The notes below the pieces were generated by a model. The model ran no database searches. It worked only from the letters and a program-made list of their open reading frames with translations, and was not told where the DNA came from. Both the position numbers and the translations under genes were made by a program. Shown here in pieces: positions 17,337 through 27,190 of a DNA stretch of 64,000 nucleotides (the stretch's first letter is position 1; each line of letters starts with the position of its first letter). This DNA comes from Verrucomicrobiota bacterium (GTDB taxonomy: Bacteria; Verrucomicrobiota; Verrucomicrobiae; Limisphaerales; UBA11358): the NCBI GenBank assembly GCA_014860005.1, contig JACZKP010000209.1:1-64000 (forward strand). Reading direction: 5' to 3'.

Positions 17337-18659
17337 TCATGGTTTCACGAGATTCAGAAAGAATGTGATGTTCATGGCGTTCACGAAATCAATGAGGAAC
17401 GCGCCGACGATGGGCACGACCAGAAATGCGCGCGGCGCCGGCCCGTAGCGTTCGACCAGCGCCTTCATGTTGGCCACTGCATTGGGCGTGGCGCCGAGGC
17501 CAAATCCGCAATGCCCACCTGCCATCACGGCGGCGTCAAAGTCCCGACCCATCAGCCGAAAGGTCACAAACCACGCGAAGAACCCGATCACTGTCACCTG
17601 CACCGCAAGAATGACCAGCATGGGCACAGCCGTGTTGGCCAACTCGATCAGGTTCAAACTCATCATCGCGATGGCCAGAAAGATTCCGAGCGTGACGGAC
17701 GCGAGCCGGTCAATGATCTCCGTCTTGATCCACCGCCCGCCGCTCAGGTCCACGACGTTGCGCACCGCGACACCCAAAATCATTGCCCCCATGTAAACCG
17801 GAAACGTGATGTTCGTTTGCTGGATCAAATAACTGACCCACGCGCCAACCTTCACGCAGACGAGCAGCAGCGCAAGATGCAGCAGAAACTGTCTGCCGAA
17901 TCCGGCCAGCGCTCCCAGGTCCGGAAGGATGCCAGGTTCGGCAGTTTGCCCGGACTCCAAGCGGGTGTCGGCGGTGGAAACTGGTTTGAGATTGCGCCGG
18001 CGAATCAACGCCCCTCCCACCGGCCCGCCGAGCAGTCCGCCCGCCACGAGACCGAATGTGGCCGCTGCCACGCCAATCACCGAAGCGCCCTGCAAACCGG
18101 CGCGCTCCAAATCGCCGGCAAAGCCCAGCGCAGTGCCGTGTCCGCCGGTCATGCTCACGCTGCCGCACATCAAACCGAGCAAAGGCGAAACGCCCATCAA
18201 CTTGGCCAGCGCCACGCCCAATCCATTTTGAACCACGGCCAGCACACCGGCCAGCGCGAGAAACAGCAACACCTGCAAGCTGCCGCGCTTGACCAGCATC
18301 CAGCTTGCGTTCAATCCAATGCAGGTGAAGAACGCGACGAGGAATGGAAGGTTCACACTCTTGGACGGCGCATTGACCCATTCCAGTTCGGTGGTGACGA
18401 TCCACGTCCACCATTGCGCAGCCACGCTGGTTTGGAATTTCGCCGCGAACAGACCGGTGACATTTCCCAGCAGCACGAGCAACGAGAGCAGCAGTCCGCC
18501 CACCACCGGCGCAGGAATGTTGAAGCGGGACAACACGCCGATGCGTTTGACGAGAACCTCGCCCAGCAGCAAGACCGGAATGGCCAGCGCGACGGTGAAC
18601 CAGGCGGAAATGGTCATGATGGTTCGTTGGCGGGCAGTGAGCGGGAGGATCCTCGGCAA
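17337..18659 (-). CDS. gltS: Sodium/glutamate symporter GltS
   Basis: The 440-residue membrane protein matches GltS (ESS family) end to end, with paired inverted repeats containing SVSMTGGHGTALGF in the first half and MAGGHCGFGLGATPNAVANM in the second. It imports glutamate with sodium. A start at MTISAWFT (18617) is as plausible as the one given. The second glutamate transporter (gltP) and ggt follow on the same strand. Confidence 0.9.
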   Translation of the reverse strand: MPRILPLTARQRTIMTISAWFTVALAIPVLLLGEVLVKRIGVLSRFNIPAPVVGGLLLSLLVLLGNVTGLFAAKFQTSVAAQWWTWIVTTELEWVNAPSKSVNLPFLVAFFTCIGLNASWMLVKRGSLQVLLFLALAGVLAVVQNGLGVALAKLMGVSPLLGLMCGSVSMTGGHGTALGFAGDLERAGLQGASVIGVAAATFGLVAGGLLGGPVGGALIRRRNLKPVSTADTRLESGQTAEPGILPDLGALAGFGRQFLLHLALLLVCVKVGAWVSYLIQQTNITFPVYMGAMILGVAVRNVVDLSGGRWIKTEIIDRLASVTLGIFLAIAMMSLNLIELANTAVPMLVILAVQVTVIGFFAWFVTFRLMGRDFDAAVMAGGHCGFGLGATPNAVANMKALVERYGPAPRAFLVVPIVGAFLIDFVNAMNITFFLNLVKP

Positions 18660-18954
18660 TCAACAGCACAAGTCCGGTGAAGAGTGATTGTCCCCATCCC
18701 ACCCGGGAGGCCGGCTTGTAACATTGTTCTGGCTGACGGTTCCATGTTGCGAATGAGTTCCGGAAAACGCGGGCGACTCTACCAACCTGAAAGCAACCCC
18801 ACAACCCTAACCCGTTGAGGAAATCGCCATGGGCAACAATTTCCCGATTGGCAAAAGCGCCGGGTCGCTGTACATGACACAGCGCCTCCGGCACCAGGCG
18901 GTATCGGCAGGATTCCACCCGCAAGCCCCTTGTGGCGAGCGATGGAAAGAGCAC

Positions 18955-19806
18955 ATGAAACTCTGGAAGCTGAATACTTTGAACGCAACTCGCCGCAGCC
19001 AATGGCTGTGGATATTAGCCTTGGCGGTTTTGGCCATGACCGTGCCGGCGGAGGACACAGCGTCCACCACGGATGCGGTGAGTTCGGGCGGGCCTGAAAT
19101 CCGCGTAGCGCTTTACAAAGGCCCTGGCACCGGTGGCAAAGGTCCGCCGGCATTGATGCAACGACTTGAGTCGGCCCCCACCTCGACCATTGCGGAAATC
19201 TCCCCGGAGCAGATACGCAGCGGGACATTGACGAATTATGACGTCGTCATTTTTGCCGGCGGCAGCGGCAGTGGACAGGCGAATGCCATCGGTGAGGAAG
19301 GCCGCGAGGCGGTGCGACAATTCGTCGGCAATGGCGGTGGTTACATCGGCATCTGTGCCGGTGCGTATCTGGCCACCAGCGGCTTTAGCTGGGGACTCAA
19401 CCTCATCAACGCGAAAACCATCTCCCCAAAATGGCGGCGTGGCGTGGGCAGCGTGAAGATGGAATTGACCGATCCCGGCCGTGCGATTCTGGTTGAGCGC
19501 ACCGGCGAGTTTGATGTGCGCTACGTTAACGGCCCCATCATTGAGCCGGCCAACAAAACCGACCTGCCGCCCTTCGAGACGCTGGCCTTCTTCCGAACTG
19601 AGCTGGCCATGAACGATACCCCGGCGGGCATCATGGTGAATTCGCCCGCCATCCTCGCGGGCCAGTATCTGCAAGGGCGCGTGGTCTGTATCAGTCCTCA
19701 TCCGGAACAGACCTCCGGCCTGGAGGATTTCGTGCCGCGGGCCGTGAGTTGGGCGGCGCAACGGGATCCCACCCAAGTCAGCAACTCACTGTTGCGCCTG
19801 GAATGA
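18955..19806 (+). CDS. Secreted BPL_N (biotin-protein-ligase N-terminal-like) amidotransferase-fold protein
   Basis: The 283-residue product has a signal peptide (MKLWKL..., cleavage near VPAED) and a class-I glutamine amidotransferase-like domain of the BPL_N type. The nucleophile elbow GICAGAYLA carries the Cys, and SPHPEQT near the end carries the His and Glu of the expected triad. What such secreted BPL_N proteins act on is not known. I choose the ATG at 18955 because the signal peptide starts there; the frame is open further upstream. It ends 40 bp before the next gene, probably co-transcribed. Confidence 0.75.
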   Translation: MKLWKLNTLNATRRSQWLWILALAVLAMTVPAEDTASTTDAVSSGGPEIRVALYKGPGTGGKGPPALMQRLESAPTSTIAEISPEQIRSGTLTNYDVVIFAGGSGSGQANAIGEEGREAVRQFVGNGGGYIGICAGAYLATSGFSWGLNLINAKTISPKWRRGVGSVKMELTDPGRAILVERTGEFDVRYVNGPIIEPANKTDLPPFETLAFFRTELAMNDTPAGIMVNSPAILAGQYLQGRVVCISPHPEQTSGLEDFVPRAVSWAAQRDPTQVSNSLLRLE

Positions 19807-19846
19807 ACCATCTACCAAATCTCCTCTCGCATACCCTACAATTCGC

Positions 19847-20842
19847 ATGAACAGAATCAAAATCGCCCAGTTCGGACTTGGCCCCATTGGCATTGAAACG
19901 TTGAAACTCGCCGCCACCAAACCGTGGGCCAGGATCGTCGGCGGCATTGACATTGACCCCGCCAAGATCGGCCAGAGCCTGGCGGAAGTAACCGGCGTCC
20001 CCGCATTGAAGGGCGCAAAGGTGTATGGTTCGCTCGACGAACTGCTGGCGAAAGCCAGGCCCGATGTGATTTTCCACACCGCGGTCTCCCGGCTCAAAGA
20101 TGCCGTCGCCCAAATCGAACCGATGGCCCGCGCCGGCATCAGCGTGGTTTCCTCCTGCGAAGAATTGCTTTACCCGCCGTTGCGTGAACCGCTGCTTGCA
20201 AAGCGGCTGGATCAACTCTGCAAAAAACACGGCGCGCGAGTTTTGGGCACAGGCGTGAATCCGGGCTTCGTGATGGACGTGCTGCCCGTCTGCCTGACCG
20301 GTGTTTGCCGTAACGTGCGCGCCATTCATGTGCAGCGGGTCGTGAACGCTGTCACACGCCGCGGGCCGTTGCAAAAGAAGATTGGGAGCGGATTGCCGCC
20401 CGCGGAATTCGAGCGCCGCTTCAAGCAGGGTCGGGCGGGTCACGCCGGATTGAAAGATTCCGCCGCGCTGATCGCGCATTGTCTGGGTTGGAAGATCACC
20501 GGTCTAACCGAAACCTGTAAAGCGGTCGTGGCGGATCACGACATCAAGACGCCGCACGTCGAGGTAAAGCGCGGTCAATGCTGTGGTCTGCATCAACACG
20601 CCAAGGCGCGGGTCAATGGCAAAGTCTGCCTCACGCTCGACCTCAAGATGTACCTCGATGCCCCGAATCCGCACGACGCCTGCCAGATTGATGGCGAGCC
20701 CGCGCTCGACCTGAGGCTCGAAGGCGGCGTTGCTGGCGATGGCGCTACGGTCGCCTCGTTGGTGAATGCTGCGCCGCGCATCCTCAAAGCTCCACCCGGT
20801 CTGCTGCTCATGACTGACATCGCGGTGCCTTGCTTCGTGTGA
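19847..20842 (+). CDS. DapB-like NAD(P)-dependent dehydrogenase
   Basis: The 331-residue protein begins with a Rossmann motif (AQFGLGPIGIET) and resembles dihydrodipicolinate reductase-type proteins, in particular the 2,4-diaminopentanoate dehydrogenase-like branch (GTGVNPGFVMDVLP, NAVTRRGPLQKKIGSGL). Those enzymes oxidatively deaminate a diamino acid. The substrate here is not determined. A TACAAT sequence ends 4 bp before the ATG. It follows the BPL_N gene on the same strand. Confidence 0.75.
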   Translation: MNRIKIAQFGLGPIGIETLKLAATKPWARIVGGIDIDPAKIGQSLAEVTGVPALKGAKVYGSLDELLAKARPDVIFHTAVSRLKDAVAQIEPMARAGISVVSSCEELLYPPLREPLLAKRLDQLCKKHGARVLGTGVNPGFVMDVLPVCLTGVCRNVRAIHVQRVVNAVTRRGPLQKKIGSGLPPAEFERRFKQGRAGHAGLKDSAALIAHCLGWKITGLTETCKAVVADHDIKTPHVEVKRGQCCGLHQHAKARVNGKVCLTLDLKMYLDAPNPHDACQIDGEPALDLRLEGGVAGDGATVASLVNAAPRILKAPPGLLLMTDIAVPCFV

Positions 20843-20849
20843 TTTGAAC

Positions 20850-21048
20850 CCGTAGTCCCGCATGGACGACCGTTAATAGCCAAGCGATTTATCGCTGGGT
20901 CAACTGGAACAAACAAACCGAGTCCCGCAGGGACGGCAGAATGGCTGTCCGTGGTTTTCTGTCGCCACTGGCGGGGCTTATTTCCTCGACGGACTAATTC
21001 CCACCATTGAAATGATGGGCTATTGTCTTTCGCCCTGCGGGCTTGGCT
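20850..21048. repeat. Large imperfect palindromic repeat
   Basis: The left end (GTAGTCCCGCATGGACGACC, then AATAGCCAAGCGATTTATCG) and the right end (ATGGGCTATTGTCTTTCGCC, then CTGCGGGCTT) are inverted, diverged versions of one another around a centre that carries a further direct copy (GAGTCCCGCAGGGACGGCAG). This is the dispersed 'GTCCCGCAGGGACG' element common in verrucomicrobial genomes. No gene is visible between 20843 and 21215 apart from it. Confidence 0.7.
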
Positions 21049-21215
21049 AGCAGCTTTGTCGCTTTTTGCAGTCCTGCCCCATCGTTCTCCGACTCACTCC
21101 AATTTCAACCACTGCTGACATGGCTGACAGGTTCGCTCTCGACAGCCGATTACGTCGCGAATACTGTCAACCCATGGAAGAGGATACGCCGAGTCCGCGC
21201 CCTCCATTATTTGTT

Positions 21216-21692
21216 ATGCCTAGCAAACGCCTATGCGTGCTGTGTCTCTCGGTCGCGATTTTCGGGTTACTCGCAGTTTCGTGCTCAAAATCTACCGAGG
21301 CGCTTACGCGGCAGGACCAAGAGAAAATGTTTAGTGAGCTTCTTGGATTCGAGCCACCCAAGTCGGTGACTGAAATCAAATACAAGGACGTGTACAATCG
21401 CTATCTCATGGGCGGTGGTTGGGGACGATGGCTGCGCTTCACACATAGCGAGGATGTGTTTTCCAAAATCCTCAAGGACCAAGGCTACAAGCAACGGGAC
21501 GAGTTGCATTTTGTTGCCCTAGAGTCCGAAGCCGCTCCGAAGTGGTGGCCGCGGGTTGACCAGAGCAAGATCACAATTTATTTGAGAAGTGATAAAGACA
21601 CCCCACAGTCTGAGGGATACTCATTTCAGGAGTACCTTTGGCGCGACTCGAACTCGAACTTCGTGTACTACCACAAGCGATATTGGAACTAG
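21216..21692 (+). CDS. Small lipoprotein of unknown function
   Basis: From MPSKRLCVLCL the product has a lipoprotein signal ending LLAVSC, so Cys24 is the likely lipidated residue. The mature part (about 135 residues) has aromatic-rich segments (GGWGRWLRF, KWWPRVDQSK) but no domain I recognise. An open frame continues upstream to 21066 but lacks any signal features, so I choose 21216. The gene converges on the arabinofuranosidase. Confidence 0.65.
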   Translation: MPSKRLCVLCLSVAIFGLLAVSCSKSTEALTRQDQEKMFSELLGFEPPKSVTEIKYKDVYNRYLMGGGWGRWLRFTHSEDVFSKILKDQGYKQRDELHFVALESEAAPKWWPRVDQSKITIYLRSDKDTPQSEGYSFQEYLWRDSNSNFVYYHKRYWN

Positions 21693-21744
21693 CTATGCAC
21701 AACTTCAGGATACGCCCCAGGCCGCTCCTGACCAGATCTCCGTC

Positions 21745-23325
21745 TCACTCCAGTTCCAACACCACCACTGACTTCGCTGGCAGTTTCGCAGTAAAGCCAC
21801 CGTCGGTGAGTTTGGCGTCCGCGAACGACGCCGGCTTCACCCGTTCCGGTTGGTCGAAGGTGTTGTGCGCCCGCATATCGTCGGCAGTCAAAATCCGCCC
21901 GGAGATTTTCTGGACCTTCGCCCCGGACAATTCGCACGTCAGTTCCGCGACTGAATTCGGATTCAGATTGCCCAGCGTGACGTGGATGCGCCCGGCCTGA
22001 TCGCGCGAGGCGGAGGCGCTCAGGCCGGGAATCTTGTTCGACTCGAAAGCGTAATCCGCGCACGTCAGGTCGGTCGGCAGCAGCGTGGCATCGTGATGCG
22101 CCGTGAACATTTCGAAGACGTGGAACGTGGGCGTGACGAGCATTCTTTCCTTGTCGGTAAGAATCACGGCCTGGAGCACGTTGATGATTTGGGCGATGTT
22201 TGCCATCTTCACGCGGTCGGCGTGCTGGTTGAAGACGTTAAGCGTGCCGGCGGCGAGCAGCGCGTCGCGCATCGTGCTTTGTTGATAGAGAAATCCCGGA
22301 TTGCTGCCCGGTTCGACGTCATACCACGCACCCCATTCGTCCACGACTAGGTCAACGCGCTTTCGCGGGTCGTGCCGGTCCATGACCTCGAGGTGCTTCA
22401 CGATCAGGTCGTCCATGATCTGCGCGTGTTTCACCACGGCGAACCATTCCTTCTCGTCGAACTTCGTGGCCGAGCCTTTGCTGCCGCTCCAGCTTCCGGT
22501 GGGGAGGCTGTAGTGATGAAGAGAAAGGCCGTTCATGTGCCGGGCCGCGTTGGCCATCAACACGTCGGTCCAGTGCGTGTCGCCATCGCTCGCGCCGCAC
22601 GCGATACGATACACGCGGTTGCCCGAATAGTTTTTGATGAACGTGTTGTAGCGCCGGTAAACGTCCGCGTAGTACTCGGGCCGCATGTTGCCGCCGCAAC
22701 CCCAGTTCTCGTTGCCTACGGCGAAGTAGCGCAGCTTCCATGGCTTGTCGCGACCATTCTTGCGCCGCAGGTTCACCATCGGCGAATCGGCGTCGCTCGT
22801 CATGTATTCCACCCATTCCATCATTTCCTGCACCGTGCCGCTGCCGACGTTGCCGCAGATGACCGGCTCGGCCCCGATCTGCTCGCACAAATCCATGAAC
22901 TCGTGCGTGCCGAAATGGTTGTTCTCCACCACGCCGCCCCAATGCGTGTTGATGATCCTGGGTCGCTGTTCGCGCGGCCCGATGCCGTCCTTCCAGTGAT
23001 ATTCATCCGCGAAACAACCGCCCGGCCAGCGCAGGTTCGGCACCTTGATTTGCTTGAGTGCGGCGACGACGTCGTTGCGGATGCCGCGCGTGTTCGGAAT
23101 GGAACTGTCTTCGCCGACCCAGATGCCCTCGTAAATGCAACGGCCCAGGTGTTCGGAGAAATGGCCGTAGATATGTTTGCTGATCGTGGTCGTGCCCTTG
23201 TCCGCGTGGATGACCAGACGATTGGCCGGAGTCGCTGCCGCCGTTTCCTGCGTGAGTCCGCTGCTGCAGAACACAAGGCTTGCAATGGCGGTCAATAACC
23301 CTCGATTGATGGATTGGAGTTTCAT
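21745..23325 (-). CDS. Secreted GH51 alpha-L-arabinofuranosidase
   Basis: The 526-residue protein has a signal peptide and a GH51 (beta/alpha)8 barrel. [20 protein letters not shown] and [20 protein letters not shown] are hallmark segments. Glu206 in VGNENWG is the acid/base and Glu330 in VVDEWGAW the nucleophile; a C-terminal beta-sandwich follows. These enzymes release terminal arabinofuranose from arabinan, arabinoxylan or arabinogalactan. A signal peptide is less common in GH51 and suggests action in the periplasm or outside. The 275 bp upstream to ftsZ contain no gene that I can see. Confidence 0.92.
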   Translation of the reverse strand: MKLQSINRGLLTAIASLVFCSSGLTQETAAATPANRLVIHADKGTTTISKHIYGHFSEHLGRCIYEGIWVGEDSSIPNTRGIRNDVVAALKQIKVPNLRWPGGCFADEYHWKDGIGPREQRPRIINTHWGGVVENNHFGTHEFMDLCEQIGAEPVICGNVGSGTVQEMMEWVEYMTSDADSPMVNLRRKNGRDKPWKLRYFAVGNENWGCGGNMRPEYYADVYRRYNTFIKNYSGNRVYRIACGASDGDTHWTDVLMANAARHMNGLSLHHYSLPTGSWSGSKGSATKFDEKEWFAVVKHAQIMDDLIVKHLEVMDRHDPRKRVDLVVDEWGAWYDVEPGSNPGFLYQQSTMRDALLAAGTLNVFNQHADRVKMANIAQIINVLQAVILTDKERMLVTPTFHVFEMFTAHHDATLLPTDLTCADYAFESNKIPGLSASASRDQAGRIHVTLGNLNPNSVAELTCELSGAKVQKISGRILTADDMRAHNTFDQPERVKPASFADAKLTDGGFTAKLPAKSVVVLELE

Positions 23326-23600
23326 GGCGTGGCATTGGTTGATGGAGTCTTGCCGGAAGAACCCGCGGAGTTGATCGTCGAGGCAACGTCACGGCCAATT
23401 CCCATTCGGAGTTCCTCCGATGAAACCATGCCAGCGAGTCTGTCGCAACCCAACGTCATTGCGGATTTGATAACACAGTGAACCGGTCACGCAAAGCACG
23501 AACAATTGTGACCGCAAAACTCCGTCCCCGGCGGCGGCTCAATCACGCGAGGCCCAAAGGCTGACGTTGGCTGAACCAGCGCAGTGCGAACGCTTCTGCT

Positions 23601-24917
23601 TCAATTCAACGCCACGCCGCGCCGGATGTAGGTTGGCACATCCAGATCTTCACCCTTGTGAACCGTCGGCTCGGTCTTGTCGAAGCGGCCTTTGTTCACG
23701 ATTTCCAGCGGCAGGCTCGTCTGCCGCAGGCGCGGTGAAGTCTTGCGCACCCGCCCGCCCGCCTGCCGCGTCAGGAGTTGCTCGCGTTGTTCGGTCGTCA
23801 ACACGGGCGCCGGCGGAACGAACCGCGACGCCGGCCGTGCGGTGGTCTGCTTCTCCAGGAGTTGTGTATCGAGGTCCTCCGGCTGCCCTTCGGCAGAATG
23901 GGCGGCGGAACCGGTTTCTTTCACGTGCGGTTTTTCGTGATCGCCCCGGTGTCGCATGGCAATGACCGTCACCGCCAGCCGGTCGCGGAATTTCTCATCC
24001 ACCGCCGCGCCCATGATGACTTGCGCCCGCTGGCATTGCTGGTTCACCTGCTCCATCACGCGGTTGACGTCGGCCATGCTCAGGTCCGGCCCGCCCATGA
24101 GACTGACGACCACGCCATCGGCTTCCTTGAGCGCCTGCCCGTCATCAAGCAACGGATGCGCCAGCAGTTTTTCCAGCGCGTCGCGCGCCCGGGTGGTGCC
24201 CGCCGCCTCCACCGCCGCGAAACAGCTTTCGCCCCGGCGGTCGCGCAATAACGCGCTCAATTCGTCGAAGTGAATCTCGATCAAACCCCGATGCATCAGC
24301 AGGCGCCACACGCCCCGGGCGCCCTCCATTAGAAATTGAGTCGTCGTGCGAAAGGTATCCAGCAAGCTGACGTTCTCGTCAATCAGCCGGAAGACTTTCT
24401 GGTTCGGCAGACAGATGACCCCGTCCGCCGCGGCCCGGAGTTGTTCCAGTCCCTGCCGCGCCTGTTGCTGGCGGCGGTTGCCCTCGCAATCGAAGGGCAG
24501 TGTCACAAACGCCAGCGCCAGCGCGCCGGTCTCGCGCGCCGCTCGCGCCAACACCGGACTAATGCCCGTGCCCGCCCCGCCCCCCAGACCGGCCACGATG
24601 AACACCACCGCCGCGCCCGTGCAGGCTTCCTTGAGTGTTTGATAATTCTCCTCCGCCGCCTTCCGCCCGCGTTCCGGATCGCCACCCGTGCCGAGGCCGC
24701 GCAGCAGTTTGGTTTCCAGCGCGATCATTTTTACGGATGGAGCGGTCGCGACTGCCGGCACATCGGTGTTCACGAGCGCGAGTTCGGCCCCGGCAAAATC
24801 ACTGGCGACGATATTTTCCAGGATGGCGGCGCCGGCCGTGCCCACGCCAATGATTTTAACACGCAGCCGTGGAGCGGGGGTTTCGACAGGATTCGGAGCT
24901 GAGATTTCGGTTTCCAT
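23601..24917 (-). CDS. ftsZ: Cell division protein FtsZ (divergent)
   Basis: The 438-residue tubulin homologue forms the division ring. The N-terminal GTPase core starts VKIIGVGTAG; the tubulin signature reads GGGAGTG (112-118) instead of the usual GGGTGTG. The T7 synergy loop reads GLIEIHFDEL (211-220), so the usual Asn, Asp and Asp are Glu214, His216 and Glu219. A flexible linker of about 100 residues ends in the C-terminal peptide DLDVPTYIRRG, which normally binds FtsA. I start at METEIS, 13 bp after the ftsA stop; the frame is open further upstream. As last gene of the dcw cluster and partner of ftsA, its identity is secure despite the changes. Confidence 0.93.
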   Translation of the reverse strand: METEISAPNPVETPAPRLRVKIIGVGTAGAAILENIVASDFAGAELALVNTDVPAVATAPSVKMIALETKLLRGLGTGGDPERGRKAAEENYQTLKEACTGAAVVFIVAGLGGGAGTGISPVLARAARETGALALAFVTLPFDCEGNRRQQQARQGLEQLRAAADGVICLPNQKVFRLIDENVSLLDTFRTTTQFLMEGARGVWRLLMHRGLIEIHFDELSALLRDRRGESCFAAVEAAGTTRARDALEKLLAHPLLDDGQALKEADGVVVSLMGGPDLSMADVNRVMEQVNQQCQRAQVIMGAAVDEKFRDRLAVTVIAMRHRGDHEKPHVKETGSAAHSAEGQPEDLDTQLLEKQTTARPASRFVPPAPVLTTEQREQLLTRQAGGRVRKTSPRLRQTSLPLEIVNKGRFDKTEPTVHKGEDLDVPTYIRRGVALN

Positions 24918-24930
24918 AACAAAGCAGGAT

Positions 24931-26154
24931 TCAGGTTCGCGACAGCAGGCGGGAGAGCGCGCCTTTGATTCCGAGGGTCCAGGAAGTCCGGCTCTCACGC
25001 TTGCGGGATTTGAATGATCCGAACTTCACGAGGCCGATGGCCGTGGCAAATTCCGGCTGGTCGAGCGCGGATTTCAAACCGCTGACGGAATTGGTTTTGC
25101 CGAGGCACACGGGCAATTGCAGGACCTGTTCCGCCAGTTGCGCCAGATTCGGGATGCGCGCCCCGCCGCCGCACAAAAAGACGCCGGCGCGCAGGTAATC
25201 CAGCAAGCCCGCCTGTTCGAGGTCCTGACCGATGAGTTGGAAAATCTCCTCCAGCCGCAGCGCCATGATGCGGCGCAAGTGTTCGCAATTGATGGTCTTC
25301 AGCGGCAGTCCGAGATCACTCGTGAGCGTGAGGGTCTGGCCGCGGATTGAGTCATCCACATGCGCCGCGCCATGCTGGAGTTTGAGTTGCTCCGCCCGGC
25401 TCAACGGCACCTTCAAGCCGTAGGCCAGGTCGTTGGAAAGGTGATCGCCGCCCACGGCCAGCACGCCCGTGTGTTTGATGACTCCGTCCGCGTACACCGC
25501 GTAATCCGTGGTGCCGCCGCCGATGTCAATGACCAGCGCGCCCAGTTCCTTTTGCTCGTTGCTTAACAGCGCGAGCGAGGAAGCCAGACCGTTGAACACC
25601 ACTTCATCCACCTCCAATTGCATGCCTTTAACCACCCGGATGGCATTTTGCAACCGATTCAGATGACCGTGAACCACATGCACGTCCACTTCCAATCGCG
25701 CACCCAACATGCCGACGGGATTCGTGACGTCATCGTGACCGTCCACCAGAAAATGCTGCCGGATCGCATGGAGCACGCTGTTCTCCGCCGGCAGATTGAT
25801 CGCCTTGGCGTTCTTGATCACGTCCTGCACGTCCTCCTCAGAAATTTCGCGGTCGGCGGAAACCACCGGATGCACGCCGCGGTTGTTGAACCCGCGAATG
25901 TGTCCGCCGGTGACCCCGAGATAAACACTGCGGATCTCCACGTCCGCCATCTGTTCCGCCTCGACAATGGCATGGCGCACGTCTTCTTCGACGGCGACGG
26001 CGTCCACAATCTCGCCCTTGCGCACACCGCGCGAGCGCGCCTGTCCCAGGCCGACGATGTTCAGCGCGCCCTCGGCGTTGATCTCGCCGACGACGGCGCA
26101 CACCTTGGAAGTCCCGATTTCAAGGCCGATGAGAATGGAGGAGGAGTCAAACAT
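24931..26154 (-). CDS. ftsA: Cell division protein FtsA
   Basis: The 407-residue actin-like ATPase tethers FtsZ to the membrane. The phosphate-1 motif is GLEIGTSKVCAVVG, the phosphate-2 motif VIDIGGGTTDYAVY, and the adenosine motif FLCGGGARIP. The C-terminus (TSWTLGIKGALSRLLSRT) looks like the expected amphipathic membrane-targeting helix after a short linker. Its start overlaps the end of ftsQ by 8 bp. Confidence 0.95.
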   Translation of the reverse strand: MFDSSSILIGLEIGTSKVCAVVGEINAEGALNIVGLGQARSRGVRKGEIVDAVAVEEDVRHAIVEAEQMADVEIRSVYLGVTGGHIRGFNNRGVHPVVSADREISEEDVQDVIKNAKAINLPAENSVLHAIRQHFLVDGHDDVTNPVGMLGARLEVDVHVVHGHLNRLQNAIRVVKGMQLEVDEVVFNGLASSLALLSNEQKELGALVIDIGGGTTDYAVYADGVIKHTGVLAVGGDHLSNDLAYGLKVPLSRAEQLKLQHGAAHVDDSIRGQTLTLTSDLGLPLKTINCEHLRRIMALRLEEIFQLIGQDLEQAGLLDYLRAGVFLCGGGARIPNLAQLAEQVLQLPVCLGKTNSVSGLKSALDQPEFATAIGLVKFGSFKSRKRESRTSWTLGIKGALSRLLSRT

Positions 26155-27130
26155 TGCGTTTCTTGGTGCGGGTGGTTCGCGGCAGTTTCGGTGGCGGCGT
26201 TGGCAGCACGCTGGCTTCCAACCAGCGCACCGGAATGTTGTTGCTCACCGCCAGATCCAGCGTGGCAATCTCGCGTTTCAAGCGCCGGCCCAGATCATGA
26301 ATTTCGCGCCAGCGCCGCAGTTGCCGGTCGAGATCGCGCAGGCCGAAAGTCACTTCACTCCCCTGCCCGGTCGTCACCACCAGCACTTCCGGCAAACCGA
26401 CATCAATGCGCCGTAAATCCACCAGGCCCGCCATGGGCGAGGTTGCGAACGCGGAGATCAAGTCCAACGCGGAGCGCACTTGTGGCGACTCGATGGAACG
26501 TCCAGGCTGCAAGTCCGGCAGGCGCAGTCCGGCCAGCACCGGGAGTGAATCCTCGGTCTGATGGAGCGGAGTTGTGCGCTGGCGCGGGTCGAGCGGCACC
26601 ATGACGTAGCTTTCCGTGTCTATGTGGAAGACCACCACTTCCAGGCCGCCCTCCGGTCGCGGGCGCGGGACGTTGACCTGCGCCACCGCCTCCCGCTCCG
26701 TCACGCGGATTCTCACCGTGCGCGGCAGGAGCCGTTCCACGGAAACCGACCCGATGAGGGGCACCAATTCCAGATCGCGCTTCACACGCGCGAGGTCGAG
26801 GGCGAACAGATTCGCTCCGGCTTTCACCCCCGCCCAACGACGCAGTTGATCGGCGGAGATCACGCCGTCGGTCTGCACGTCAATCTGCTCAATGGCAAAC
26901 GTGCGATTCTCGTAAACCAACCGGTCCAATCCCCACTCCCCAATCCGCCACAGCAGGTAGATGCCAAACAACGTCCCAAACACCAGGCCCGCCGCCAGCG
27001 CGGCCAGGCGGATCCGCGAAGCGCGCACCTGACCGGAACGCAGCTTCACATCGAGCACGTGTCCGCGACTCAATCGGCGATTTCGTTGTTTACGGTTGAA
27101 CCACATGGGAATGAAATGATTTGCCTTCAA
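26147..27130 (-). CDS. ftsQ: Cell division protein FtsQ
   Basis: The 327-residue bitopic protein has a basic cytoplasmic tail, one membrane segment (about residues 42-62), a POTRA domain (FAIEQIDVQTDGVISADQLR and on) and a FtsQ/DivIB beta domain. It links FtsL/FtsB to the divisome. A start at the ATG before WFNRKQ (27106) is equally possible. The C-terminus is basic and proline-rich. Confidence 0.9.
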   Translation of the reverse strand: MKANHFIPMWFNRKQRNRRLSRGHVLDVKLRSGQVRASRIRLAALAAGLVFGTLFGIYLLWRIGEWGLDRLVYENRTFAIEQIDVQTDGVISADQLRRWAGVKAGANLFALDLARVKRDLELVPLIGSVSVERLLPRTVRIRVTEREAVAQVNVPRPRPEGGLEVVVFHIDTESYVMVPLDPRQRTTPLHQTEDSLPVLAGLRLPDLQPGRSIESPQVRSALDLISAFATSPMAGLVDLRRIDVGLPEVLVVTTGQGSEVTFGLRDLDRQLRRWREIHDLGRRLKREIATLDLAVSNNIPVRWLEASVLPTPPPKLPRTTRTKKRNV

Positions 27131-27190
27131 ACCCCAAGGCTGATGCGGGGTTCGCGGTGATCGGCACGGTCATTTTGGTTTTTCATTTTT

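Noticed and set aside
16028..17368. 446-codon open frame on the plus strand
   Set aside because: It is the antisense shadow of gltP; composition is charged, Arg/His-rich and shows no domain, while the minus strand encodes a clear transporter. The same applies to long frames at 17088-18680, 22372-23298 and 62346-63569.
19837..19842. TACAAT before the DapB-like gene as a leaderless promoter
   Set aside because: It ends only 4 bp before the ATG, too close for a transcript that includes the start codon, and no -35 box fits.
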